DNA from: Methanolinea sp.
Lineage (GTDB): Archaea > Halobacteriota > Methanomicrobia > Methanomicrobiales > Methanospirillaceae
Direction of reading: 5' to 3'
NCBI GenBank assembly: GCA_018263335.1
Contig: JADFCY010000008.1
Coordinates: 1-64,000, forward strand
Length of the DNA stretch: 64,000 nt
Shown here in pieces: positions 34,599 through 42,659 of the stretch. A model generated the notes under the pieces. That model did not search any database. It was given only the letters and a program-made list of their open reading frames with translations, and had not been told where the DNA came from. Position 1 is the stretch's first letter. The number at the start of each line of letters is the position of its first letter. A program made the position numbers and the translations under genes.

Positions 34599-35492
34599 TC
34601 AATCGTGATAGAGGCAGGACTGGACGTCCTGGCCCAGCCGGCCGACTGCATCAGACCTGCAGCGCTGGCAGTGCCTCATCTGGCGGACATACTTTGCGCA
34701 TTCGTCCTGCATCTTCCTCTTCATCTCTGGCGTAGGCGGGGCGATGTGGGAGAACCGGTACTGGGCGATGAGAGGGATGACATTGAAATTGTATACTCCC
34801 ATCTCCCCTGCCTTTTTGGCAATTTCCGGGATGTGCTCGTCATTGATGCCGGGGATGTAGACTGTGTTGATCTTCACGATCATCTTGCGCTCGATTGCCA
34901 TCTCTATCCCCTTCAGCTGGTTCTCAAGGAGTATCTTCGCACCCTCGACACCCTCGTACCGTTTTCCCTTGTAGTCCACGAACTGGTAGATCTTTGCACC
35001 GATCTCGGGATCGATCGCGTTGAGGGTGACAGTCAGGTTCCCCACGTCGTACTTGTGGAGCAGGTCAATCTTGTCGGGCAGGAGAAGTCCGTTTGTGCTC
35101 AGGCACTTGATCACGTTCGGAAACTCCTCCTTCAGGAGGCGGAGCGTTTCAAACGTGCCTTCGTTTGCAAGCGGCTCGCCGGGGCCGGCGATCCCGACGA
35201 CCTTGATGTACGGGAACTTCTGGATCGCCTCGCGGACCAGTTCTACTGCCTCCTGTGGATTGAGCACCTTTGAGGTGACGCCCGGGCGGCTCTCGTTCAC
35301 GCAGTCAAAATCCCTCACGCAGTAGTTGCACTGGATGTTGCATTTCGGTGCGACCGGCACGTGGCAACGCCCGAATGCATGGCACGCCTTCTCCGAGAAG
35401 CAGGGGTGTTCGCGTATCTTACGGAGCTGTTCGGGGTCCCACTGCACCTTCTTCCCTGCCACATCGGCGACCTTGTATTCATTCTCTGCCAT
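34599..35492 (-). CDS. nifB: NifB-type radical SAM protein
   Basis: NifB fuses [4Fe-4S] clusters and inserts carbide to form the NifB-cofactor of nitrogenase. The 297 residues show HPCFSEKACHAFGRCHVPVAPKCN, the radical SAM motif CNIQCNYC, ESRPGVTS, AGPGEPLAN and a Cys-rich end (CQRCRSDAVG). It is the short archaeal form without the C-terminal NafY-like domain. I start at ATG 35492, with GGGGAG upstream. No nifHDKEN is in the window; nifB also occurs in methanogens lacking nitrogenase. A minus-strand box A (TATTTATC) lies near 35550. Confidence 0.88.
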   Translation of the reverse strand: MAENEYKVADVAGKKVQWDPEQLRKIREHPCFSEKACHAFGRCHVPVAPKCNIQCNYCVRDFDCVNESRPGVTSKVLNPQEAVELVREAIQKFPYIKVVGIAGPGEPLANEGTFETLRLLKEEFPNVIKCLSTNGLLLPDKIDLLHKYDVGNLTVTLNAIDPEIGAKIYQFVDYKGKRYEGVEGAKILLENQLKGIEMAIERKMIVKINTVYIPGINDEHIPEIAKKAGEMGVYNFNVIPLIAQYRFSHIAPPTPEMKRKMQDECAKYVRQMRHCQRCRSDAVGRLGQDVQSCLYHD

Positions 35493-35673
35493 CTCTCTCT
35501 CCCCGCGCCCTTCCATGCGGCGCGTTTTGTTAATTGTGAGGGTTGGCATGATAAATACAATTCGATTCAGGAATGTGCGCACCGTTTTTTCCCGATTGTC
35601 CCGGAGATCGGAGGGGCGCGCACTGGGGCGAGCCCGCAGGAATTATTGCGGATCAGGTGCAACCGGAGAGAAT

Positions 35674-36252
35674 ATGAGGAGATCAGATCGCCCCGCGAGA
35701 GGATCGGGTGGACTCCCTCTTACCACGGCCGCATTTTGCCTTGTACTGCTTGTTGTGCTTGGTGCAGGGTGCAGCACCACTTCCGGGGTAGTAAGGGGAG
35801 ATACCGTCCGTGTCTATTACACGGTCTCTTTTCCCGGGACCCCGCCATTTGAGGGCAACCTGAATGGAACCCCCCTCGAGTTCACGGTCGGTGACGGAAC
35901 GGTCATCCGGGGATTCGACCAGGCATTGATAGGGATGCAACCGGGTGAAACAAAGACCGTAACGGTCTCTCCGGAGGACGGGTACGGGCTCAGGAACGAG
36001 ACCCTGGTGAGAGAAGTTGATACCGCGACCGCACTCGCGTTCATCCAGAACCTTGACAGGATGGGAACGAGCCGCGTCCGTCTCTTCCCGGGCATGGAAC
36101 CGGTGTTTGAATACACGTTTCCCGGCAATGTCGTCGTGCACTACACTTTTTACAACATTTCCGAGCAATCCACCACCATCGACCAGAACCATCCACTGGC
36201 AGGAAAGGACCTCGTCTTCACCATAACGCTCGAAGAGATCGGCAAGAAGTGA
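35674..36252 (+). CDS. FKBP-type peptidyl-prolyl isomerase, lipoprotein
   Basis: A 192-residue SlyD-like FKBP for folding exported proteins. It has a basic start, the hydrophobic stretch FCLVLLVVLGAG and a lipobox Cys (GAGC). The FKBP core has GDTVRVYYTVSF, EFTVGDGTVIRGFDQALIGMQPGE and SPEDGYG. An insert-in-flap chaperone domain follows, and the end is HPLAGKDLVFTITLEEI. I start at ATG 35674, with GGAG upstream. Likely anchored outside the membrane. Confidence 0.88.
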   Translation: MRRSDRPARGSGGLPLTTAAFCLVLLVVLGAGCSTTSGVVRGDTVRVYYTVSFPGTPPFEGNLNGTPLEFTVGDGTVIRGFDQALIGMQPGETKTVTVSPEDGYGLRNETLVREVDTATALAFIQNLDRMGTSRVRLFPGMEPVFEYTFPGNVVVHYTFYNISEQSTTIDQNHPLAGKDLVFTITLEEIGKK

Positions 36253-36260
36253 GGAAAGAG

Positions 36261-36297
36261 GGGTCACCCTCCAAAGTCCCCCCTCCTCCGGTGACCC
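36261..36297. terminator. Hairpin after the FKBP gene
   Basis: GGGTCACC (36261-36268) pairs with GGTGACCC (36290-36297); the 21-base loop is C-rich. It starts 8 bp after the FKBP stop and may protect or end the mRNA. A second inverted repeat, GGTGCAAT/ATTGCACC, lies at 36370-36400. Confidence 0.4.
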
Positions 36298-36435
36298 ATT
36301 TGTTACGACCCGGCAGGAAAGGGCGTGTTCTCCAAAGGAATGGCAATACAGGGATTATCTCTCAAAAAAGGTGCAATTTTCGCATGACCTGGATTGCACC
36401 GGGGCGGGCTGCCCGATGCGATCCGATACCTTTTT

Positions 36436-36450
36436 TATCACAATGTGATA
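36436..36450. promoter_or_regulatory. Palindrome overlapping a box A
   Basis: TATCACAATGTGATA is a perfect palindrome around a single central base. It overlaps TTTTTTATCA (36431-36440), which looks like a box A. A regulator bound here would block TBP. The only downstream frame is a 9-codon ORF at 36483-36512, so any product would be an RNA or micro-peptide. Confidence 0.4.
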
Positions 36451-37276
36451 TCTCATTCTGGTGTACCGAGAAGCGCCCCGCAATGGAAAGCCTGGAGTAC
36501 TGCCTATATTGATGCCACCTTGATTGTATAGTGCTTTTTCAGGCAGGCGTCGCCCGCTGAACGGTGCACCAAAAAATCCATTTCATCTTCTTCTATATAA
36601 ATTACATCGTTCAAAGTGATTTTTCCGGGTTTCTTTTGGCACGCGTCTGACGCTTTACGACCGAATCGTCAATCGGGAGCCTTATGGTCATGCAAGTACA
36701 AAAAACCTCGTTTAGGCTTCAGAAACAAGAATAAAGCATTTTTATCGATATTTTTACGAACGCCAAAATTCGCTCATCTCATCATTTCAGGCAGAGTGAG
36801 GAGACCGATTCACCATGGAACGCATAAACGTCGCCTTTTTTTCAAGTGAAATCCGGGTGGTGCCGCAGTTTCTCCTATTTAAAGATTCCTTTCGGATGAG
36901 GCGTGCAGAGAGAACAGGGAGCGCTTTGACAATCGATCCGGCTATCCATCCCCTGCCTGATCATGAGGTGTCCCGCAGGTGAAGGCAATCCCCTTCCAGG
37001 CGTACGGGGCATCTCACCAGGCCGGGGTGGCGACACCTCCGTGTGGAACACTGCACAAGATGTGCCAAAAAGAGCCAATTGAGATCAACAATGAATTCCG
37101 CGAGGGTGCCTTTTGCACCATGCCGGACCTCTCCGGTACTGGTCCTGTTCCCTTGAAACCCAGGGTGGGAACTCGTACCCGGCTACCCGGCGGCGGTAGG
37201 ATGCAATGCGTGTCCCGATTTCCGCCCCGCCCGTGGCGTATCGCACGCGACCCCTGCAGGGCACACGGTGGAACAG

Positions 37277-37350
37277 TGGGCCCGGCCGGATTCGAACCGG
37301 CGACCTCCGCCGTGTAAGGGCGACGTCATAACCGACTAGACCACGGGCCC
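37277..37350 (-). tRNA. tRNA-Val (anticodon UAC)
   Basis: The minus strand folds into a complete cloverleaf of 74 nt. The acceptor GGGCCCG pairs with CGGGCCC, the D-arm holds GTCTAGTCGGTTATGAC, the anticodon stem TCGCC/GGCGG encloses CTTACAC, and the T-arm is GCCGG-TTCGAAT-CCGGC. The anticodon TAC reads GUA. The 3' CCA is not encoded. There is no intron. A box A-like TTTAATA on the minus strand near 37383-37390 is correctly placed upstream. Confidence 0.96.
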
Positions 37351-37504
37351 AGATTTGCCTGAAAGATTCAACGGTGTGGGTATTAAACTCATCCATCGGG
37401 TTTTTTTCCACCGCGTCAGCAGGAGATCATCGTCGGTCCACCGGGTCAGGCGGACATGGGGGATGGGCATATCAGGTATTGATCGGGTATCCTTATGGGA
37501 GTCA

Positions 37505-38209
37505 TCAGGAGTCCGCACGGAAGACCGCGTGAATCTCCTCCCTGGGAAGGTATTCGCCCCGTACCCGGAGTGTCCAGGAGACCCTCTCGATCGAGATGAG
37601 ACAAAGGTTCGAAAAGAGGGCCGGGACCTCGGCGAGGGAGAAATAGTGGGTGAAGGTCCCGTCGCCGCGGAGGAACGTCATCTCTTCGATCTCCTCTCCT
37701 TTCCCGGCGCGAAAGTCCGCAGCAGAGAAGACGCGAAGGTAGACGTAACCGCCGCGCCTGATCACTCTCTCCACCTCGTTGCATATCTCTCTTCTCTGCC
37801 TGACTGAGGCGTGGCCGAGGATGTGAAAGAGGAGCACCGCATCGAATGATCCCGCGCGGTACGGCATCCTGGATGCATCGGCCGACAACAGGTGGACGCA
37901 CCCGTGTCCAAAAAACCGGGATGCGCAGATCCGGATCGCCTCCCGGGAGAAGTCAAATGCCACCACTTCGGGGCAGCGTGTCCCGGAATCCGGGGGACTG
38001 TCCCGTTCGCCAACGATGGCGGCCAGGCTCTTCCCGTCGCCGCATCCGGCGTCGAGCACCCTCTCGTGGGGATGAAATGAAGGCAGCCTGCAGTGACCCC
38101 TGGCCCATCGCCGCCCCCTCATCGCGTAGTCGGCGTCCCATGCCTCCCGCAAAGCGTCCATCTCTGGAAGTGTTCTCCCGGATGCATCAACAGTCTTTCT
38201 TTGGGGCAA
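37505..38209 (-). CDS. Class I SAM-dependent methyltransferase
   Basis: A 234-residue methyltransferase of the type-11 fold. Motif I is VLDAGCGDGKSLAAI, motif II region VVAFDFSREAIRIC, and SFDAVLLFHILGHA and RGGYVYLRVFS follow in order. The C-terminal 50 residues, EEMTFLRGDGTFTHYFS, may shape the substrate site. The substrate cannot be told; small molecules or lipids are possible. It stands alone, 94 bp from mch on the same strand. ATG 38161 is an alternative start. Confidence 0.8.
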   Translation of the reverse strand: MPQRKTVDASGRTLPEMDALREAWDADYAMRGRRWARGHCRLPSFHPHERVLDAGCGDGKSLAAIVGERDSPPDSGTRCPEVVAFDFSREAIRICASRFFGHGCVHLLSADASRMPYRAGSFDAVLLFHILGHASVRQRREICNEVERVIRRGGYVYLRVFSAADFRAGKGEEIEEMTFLRGDGTFTHYFSLAEVPALFSNLCLISIERVSWTLRVRGEYLPREEIHAVFRADS

Positions 38210-38303
38210 TTGTGCGAGAATGAATCCGGGCTCATTCGCATGATACCCGGACCGGAAAACCAGGCACTCCCTTTTTAGTGACAGGAAAAAAAGAGAACGT
38301 GGG

Positions 38304-39248
38304 TCAGATGAGCCCGAATGACTTGAGGGCCACGTCGGGGTTTACGGCGCCGCAGTGGTAGACCACGCCCTCGGAGATCTCGTTGATCACGACTTCAGCC
38401 GGGGAGAAGAGCGAGGTATCGATCTTGTAGAAGTCGTACCCTGCTTCCTTGAAGATCTCGTTGAAGGGCTTTCCGTATCCCTTGGACTTGTTGCTTGGGA
38501 TCTTCTCGAGGTAGTCCTTGATCTCGGGTGCCTTCATGGTCAGCATGATCCTTCCATGGTATATGGTGGCGTCGTTTGTCACACCCATCGCAAGTTTCGG
38601 GCCCCGGACCGGGGGAAGGGGTGCGCATCCGAATGCCGCGACAACCTTGCGGGTGTCAAAGTGGAGCTCGTTCAGCTTGTAGATGGCAGTCTCCACGCAA
38701 CGGCCGGCGACCTGTATGGAACCCACGATCGAGGCCGTGGGGGCAACCACGGCGCAGACGTTGCTCACGTCGATATGGCAGTCCTCTGCGATCTTCTCCA
38801 TGACCTCTCCATTGGGGAGGTGGTCGCTCTCGAGGGCGATGACCGCCGAGTCAAAATCGTCCTCGTACTCGATCACTTCGTAGGTGTGCTTGGGCTTGAG
38901 GGAGAGAGCCCTTGCAGGTCCACTGCCCATGGCGAAGTAGTTATTGTGCTTGATCGTCCATCCTGCCTTCTGTGCGCCGAGGCAGGATACGGAGGGGAAG
39001 TCTGTGAACACATCGATGAAAGGAATGGGGAAATCCTTGATGCTGGCCATCCTGAAATTGACCTCTCCAAGTCCTCCCATGCAGATCTCGGTGAAGGCGC
39101 GGCCGGCTGCATACCCTCCCCGTGTGCTTACCCCGCAATCGATGATCCGTGCGCCGTTATCAAGTTCATGGTAGGCAGCGTTGAATTCTTCGGCGTATTC
39201 CGCCAGGTTTTCAAAAATCTCTAAAGCAAGTTCGTTTACACTGAGCAC
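38304..39248 (-). CDS. mch: Methenyltetrahydromethanopterin cyclohydrolase
   Basis: Mch converts formyl- to methenyl-tetrahydromethanopterin, the third step of CO2 reduction. The 314 residues carry ARIIDCGVSTRGGYAAGRAF, ICMGGLGEV, FGCAPLPPV, GVTNDATIYHG and GVVYHCGAVNPDVALKSFG. I choose the GTG start at 39248 (LSVNELALEIF), because GGGGG lies about seven bases upstream and the N terminus then resembles other Mch proteins; ATG 39269 would add seven residues. A box A (TTTTATAAAA, 39311-39320) fits this transcript. Confidence 0.93.
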   Translation of the reverse strand: MLSVNELALEIFENLAEYAEEFNAAYHELDNGARIIDCGVSTRGGYAAGRAFTEICMGGLGEVNFRMASIKDFPIPFIDVFTDFPSVSCLGAQKAGWTIKHNNYFAMGSGPARALSLKPKHTYEVIEYEDDFDSAVIALESDHLPNGEVMEKIAEDCHIDVSNVCAVVAPTASIVGSIQVAGRCVETAIYKLNELHFDTRKVVAAFGCAPLPPVRGPKLAMGVTNDATIYHGRIMLTMKAPEIKDYLEKIPSNKSKGYGKPFNEIFKEAGYDFYKIDTSLFSPAEVVINEISEGVVYHCGAVNPDVALKSFGLI

Positions 39249-39310
39249 GTGGAGTACCCCCTTTACCATAGAACATAGCAGCAGAAGTGATAAGAGTTAT
39301 CAAATGATCG

Positions 39311-39320
39311 TTTTATAAAA
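39311..39320 (-). promoter_or_regulatory. Box A for mch
   Basis: TTTTATAAAA, just past the end of orc1, about 25 bp upstream of a likely initiation site near 39290. This leaves a short leader that contains the G-rich ribosome site for the GTG start of mch. Confidence 0.55.
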
Positions 39321-39323
39321 AGA

Positions 39324-40487
39324 TCAGGAGAGATATTCGATTATTCTCGCCGGGTCGTATCTCAGGCTGATCACCCTCGTGCGGCCTTTCCCGTCGCGGT
39401 ATTCGAGGTTTACGAGTCGCATCGCGTCGAACTTCTTCACTATCTCGTAAAAGCGCGTGTAGCCGACTCCGGACTCATCTTTTACCGCCTTGTAGACCTC
39501 CCCTGCATTCATCTCCCCTCCTTCGCCGGCATGGGTGGCAAGGGTGAGGAGCAGGGCTTTCTCCTCTGCCTTGAGGGACTTCACCGAGTATGCCAGGTGA
39601 AGGTAGCGCGATACCTTGTAGGCACCGCAGATGTCCTCCGTCTCGATCACCCGGCTTGCCCGCTTCTCTGCGTTCAACGCGGCCCGTTTCAGCAGGTCGA
39701 CTCCCACTCTCAAATCCCCGCTCTTCTGGGTCTGCTCGACCACGAGATCGAACATGGGGGGCGGGAGGCATCCGGGGTAGAGCCCCTGCATCACCCGTTC
39801 GCTGATGATGCTTTTTACCTCCTCCATGGTGTAGGGAGGGAAGTAGATCTCTGTGGGGCGGAAGACCGAGGATACCCGCGCATCAACCTCCCGCGCGATA
39901 TCCACGTCCATGTCGCTGACGATCATGATCACTCCCACTCTCGTCCCGGGATACGCCTCGTGAGAGCGGAGGAGCGTGTAGAGCACCTTGTTTATCTCGT
40001 TCTCGTAGAGGAGGTAGTTGGCGTCATCGAGCGCCACCAGGAGCACCTGCTCCTCCTTTGCGAGGATCCTCGCAATCGCATCAAAGACCTGCTTGAAGGA
40101 CGTCCCTGACGAGGGGGGCAGATGCCCCGAGAGCCTCCGGTAGATCTGGGAGAAGATGGCGAACTTGGTGTTGTCGATCTGGCAGTTGACATGGATGGGG
40201 ACAAGTCTCTTCGTGGTCTCCTCTATCTCTGCAAAAAGTTTCTTGACGCTGGTGGTCTTGCCTGTCCCCGGCAGGCCGCGGCAGATGGTGTTGAGGGGCC
40301 GGCCTCCCCGCAGTCCTGGCCTGATCTGGAACGCGAGTTCGCGCATCTGTGTCTCCCGGAAATTGAACTGCTCGGGGACGTAATCGATCTCAAACACCTC
40401 CGGGTCGCGAAAGAGGGTCTCATCCCACATCAGGAGGTTCTTCTTCACCAGGGCAACACCTTCTGTATCCGGTTCAATGCGATTCAC
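39324..40487 (-). CDS. orc1: Orc1/Cdc6 replication initiator
   Basis: An AAA+ initiator of 387 residues that binds the origin and helps load MCM. Walker A is GLPGTGKTTSVKK, Walker B is LLVALDDANYLL, and sensor 1 is IMIVSDMD. A C-terminal winged helix (about 305-387, YTRFYEIVKKFDAMRLV) binds DNA. Archaeal origins usually lie beside such genes; here the gene is flanked closely on both sides, and the nearest large AT-rich gap is 36253-37276. It follows a small Zn protein by 3 bp, probably co-transcribed. Confidence 0.93.
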   Translation of the reverse strand: MNRIEPDTEGVALVKKNLLMWDETLFRDPEVFEIDYVPEQFNFRETQMRELAFQIRPGLRGGRPLNTICRGLPGTGKTTSVKKLFAEIEETTKRLVPIHVNCQIDNTKFAIFSQIYRRLSGHLPPSSGTSFKQVFDAIARILAKEEQVLLVALDDANYLLYENEINKVLYTLLRSHEAYPGTRVGVIMIVSDMDVDIAREVDARVSSVFRPTEIYFPPYTMEEVKSIISERVMQGLYPGCLPPPMFDLVVEQTQKSGDLRVGVDLLKRAALNAEKRASRVIETEDICGAYKVSRYLHLAYSVKSLKAEEKALLLTLATHAGEGGEMNAGEVYKAVKDESGVGYTRFYEIVKKFDAMRLVNLEYRDGKGRTRVISLRYDPARIIEYLS

Positions 40488-40490
40488 CCC

Positions 40491-40985
40491 TCAGACTTTT
40501 TTGAGGCACTTCCTGCACAGGACCCTGCTTGCAAAGAGCATGCTCATCTTCTGCTCCGCCTGGTTCATTGGTGCACCGCATTCCTCGCAGGTTATGGCCC
40601 CCGGTCCGGCCCCCTTCCCGACCGCAGGGACTGGAGAAGGGGGGCTGCGCGGCGCGGGTGATGTCGCCGCGGGCACCTCTGCCGGAGCGGGCGATGCAGC
40701 GGGCGCAGCGCCTGCAGACACGCGCTCCTCCCCCATTCCAGGGGTTTCGGGGACCAGGTCGGGCTCCTCTCCCGCAGGGGGGAGGACACGGCGCCGGAAG
40801 CTCTCTATCCTCTCGGCGGTTGCCGGGTCACCGCGCCCGTAGGTCCCGAGCACATCTGAGAGGAACCTGGCAAGGTCGCGGGCATCCCCGAGGTCCTTCA
40901 CCTCCCCGTTCACTTCGAGGCGGAGGTTCTCGTAGTGCTCCAGGTTCACCGTGATCCCGATGGTGAGGGTCCTTGGCCCGCTCAT
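40491..40985 (-). CDS. Unknown protein with C-terminal zinc site
   Basis: A 164-residue protein in three parts: an N-terminal domain (1-70, LTIGITVNLEHYENLRLEV), a long Pro/Ala/Glu linker (about 72-130), and a C-terminal Cys motif CEECGAPM...CRKCLKK that should bind zinc. I do not recognise a family. Its position directly before orc1, with a 3-bp gap, makes a link to replication or DNA binding conceivable, but this is inference. Confidence 0.65.
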   Translation of the reverse strand: MSGPRTLTIGITVNLEHYENLRLEVNGEVKDLGDARDLARFLSDVLGTYGRGDPATAERIESFRRRVLPPAGEEPDLVPETPGMGEERVSAGAAPAASPAPAEVPAATSPAPRSPPSPVPAVGKGAGPGAITCEECGAPMNQAEQKMSMLFASRVLCRKCLKKV

Positions 40986-41049
40986 AGTACCATACTAGCG
41001 CGGCACATTCTAATGAAAGTGCCTCCCCGCACCGCCATCGCGGGAGATA

Positions 41050-42582
41050 TCATGCAACGGTGACCACCGCGCCGGAATTCCTGGCCCTGGTGAGGAGTAT
41101 GCGGCCGCCCCCCAGTGAGGGGATGACCTCCCTTGCGGCACTCTCCACGTCATGCATCCGCCCCTCTCCTATGGCGTATACCGTGGGACCAAACGAACTC
41201 AGCCCCGCAGCCGCAGCGCCGGCATCCCGCATCGCCTCCATGAGGTCCGCGATACGGGGTGGCTGCAACTGGTTCTCCACCCTCTTGAACCCGAGTTCCT
41301 GCATCCTGTTGATGGCAGACCCAAAAAGGTCAAGGTCCTCCTCTGCAAGGCCCGGGAGGAGGGACACCATTGCCAGGTGGCAGAGTTCGCGCACCTCCTC
41401 GAGCGGCACCGGGCAGTACCGGAGGAAGAGATCTCTCTCGGCTCCACCGCTCGCCCCGGGGGAAACCTCCGGGATAACCAGCAGGATCTTCCAGGCCTCC
41501 GGAAAATCGCGCCGGAGGATCACTTCGGGCGGACGGACTCCCTGCGAGGCCGAGGAAGGGAGGAACGCAGTCTTGTCACGGGTTGCTCCAAACGAGTGTC
41601 CGCCGTCGATGATGAACCCCCCGCCACCAAAGGACGCGGTCCCGATCCCCGAAGTCCCCCCCCGCCCGGTCATGCGCGCCAGGTCCCTGGCAGTCCATTC
41701 CTGCCCGTAAAGGCGGCAGAGTGCACACGCAGCCGAGAGGGCGAGTTGAGTCCCCCTGCCGAGGCCTGCGTGGCCGGGGAATTGCGCCTGGATGGTGAAC
41801 TCTGCGGCGCCGGGGAGGTTGAGGGAGCCGGAGACCGACCTTGCAGCCGCAAGTACCCGCTCCCGTGCGTCCGCATCGCCGCCTTCCGCAAGAAACGTCT
41901 CGCTCTGCCTTGCCAAGACAACGAGTCGGGGCTCGTCGAGTGCAAGCCCTATTCCCCCGTCAATCCTCCCAAGCGATCCGTTCATGTCGAGGAGCCCCAA
42001 ATGCAGCCGAGAAGGCGCGTCGATCACCACCCTCATCTCCCCGGAAAAGAGGAAAGCGGGGAAGATCTCCTCGATGTGGATCAGGGGGTGCTCCTGGTGG
42101 ATGATGCGGTACTGCCGGGAGAGGAACCTCGGCTTGCCCGAGAGCCCGAATGACGCGGCGACAGGCGCTTCCCTCTGGCCGGCAGACATCTTCACGATCT
42201 CCCTCCGCGTCTCCAGCCGGTGCTGCTCGAGGATCCTCCCAATCGGGGTATCGGCACGCATCAGGTCCTCCCGGAATGACGGCGAGAGTCGGGAGAGTGG
42301 CGTGTAGGACTCCGCGTAGATGAGGGTCTCCCCGGTACGGGTATTCTTCAGTTCCACGATGCGGTGGTTGACCTCCTGGCCCAGTGGAACGGCCAGCATC
42401 TCTGCAACCTGCGGGCTTGCCGCTTCCACCGTCTGCAGAAGGGTGGTGATGGTGACCGGGGCTCCGGTCGCAAGCTCGAGGATCCTTGTGACTGATCCGT
42501 CGGTCCCGAGGAGGACCCTCTGGAGGGGGGTGAGCGGCCCTGCCACCCGCTCGAGCTCGGCAAACAGCCATGACTCGTTCAT
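41050..42582 (-). CDS. mptG: Chorismate lyase-like / beta-RFAP synthase fusion (methanopterin synthesis)
   Basis: A 510-residue two-domain protein. Residues ~5-170 resemble DUF98/UbiC-like chorismate pyruvate-lyases (LTPLQRVLLGTDGSVTRILE, RADTPIGRILEQHRLETRRE). Residues ~185-510 are beta-ribofuranosylaminobenzene 5'-phosphate synthase of the GHMP fold (DAPSRLHLGLLDMNG, GLGRGTQLALSAA, GRGGTSGIGTASFGGGGF). RFAP synthase joins 4-hydroxybenzoate (or 4-aminobenzoate) to PRPP; a chorismate lyase would supply 4-hydroxybenzoate. The fusion thus links two consecutive steps. I start at ATG 42582; the frame extends to 42615. The single-domain MptG is about 330 residues. Confidence 0.85.
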   Translation of the reverse strand: MNESWLFAELERVAGPLTPLQRVLLGTDGSVTRILELATGAPVTITTLLQTVEAASPQVAEMLAVPLGQEVNHRIVELKNTRTGETLIYAESYTPLSRLSPSFREDLMRADTPIGRILEQHRLETRREIVKMSAGQREAPVAASFGLSGKPRFLSRQYRIIHQEHPLIHIEEIFPAFLFSGEMRVVIDAPSRLHLGLLDMNGSLGRIDGGIGLALDEPRLVVLARQSETFLAEGGDADARERVLAAARSVSGSLNLPGAAEFTIQAQFPGHAGLGRGTQLALSAACALCRLYGQEWTARDLARMTGRGGTSGIGTASFGGGGFIIDGGHSFGATRDKTAFLPSSASQGVRPPEVILRRDFPEAWKILLVIPEVSPGASGGAERDLFLRYCPVPLEEVRELCHLAMVSLLPGLAEEDLDLFGSAINRMQELGFKRVENQLQPPRIADLMEAMRDAGAAAAGLSSFGPTVYAIGEGRMHDVESAAREVIPSLGGGRILLTRARNSGAVVTVA

Positions 42583-42659
42583 GCCACACCAGTGATGGTG
42601 ACGGGGGGATACCAATCTTTCCCCCCGGGAGATCTCGTCTCGCGGGCGTGCCTGCCTGA

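Larger units (their letters stand above)
36253..37276. other. 1 kb AT-rich intergenic region
   Basis: No gene I can support. It is far richer in A/T between 36430 and 36900 than the surroundings. Contents: hairpins at 36261-36297 and 36370-36400, a palindrome with box A at 36431-36450, a strong plus-strand TATA-like CTATATAAA at 36593-36601, and two related motifs, TTCAAAGTGATTTTTCCGGG at 36610 and TTTCAAGTGAAATCCGGG at 36840. The last two have the inverted-repeat-plus-G layout of Orc1-binding boxes, and orc1 lies 2.5 kb away. An unannotated RNA or an origin remains possible. Confidence 0.45.

Noticed and set aside
36616-36849. A 77-codon frame in the AT-rich gap
   Set aside because: It starts with GTG without a ribosome site, has no motifs, and spans TATA-like and palindromic elements.
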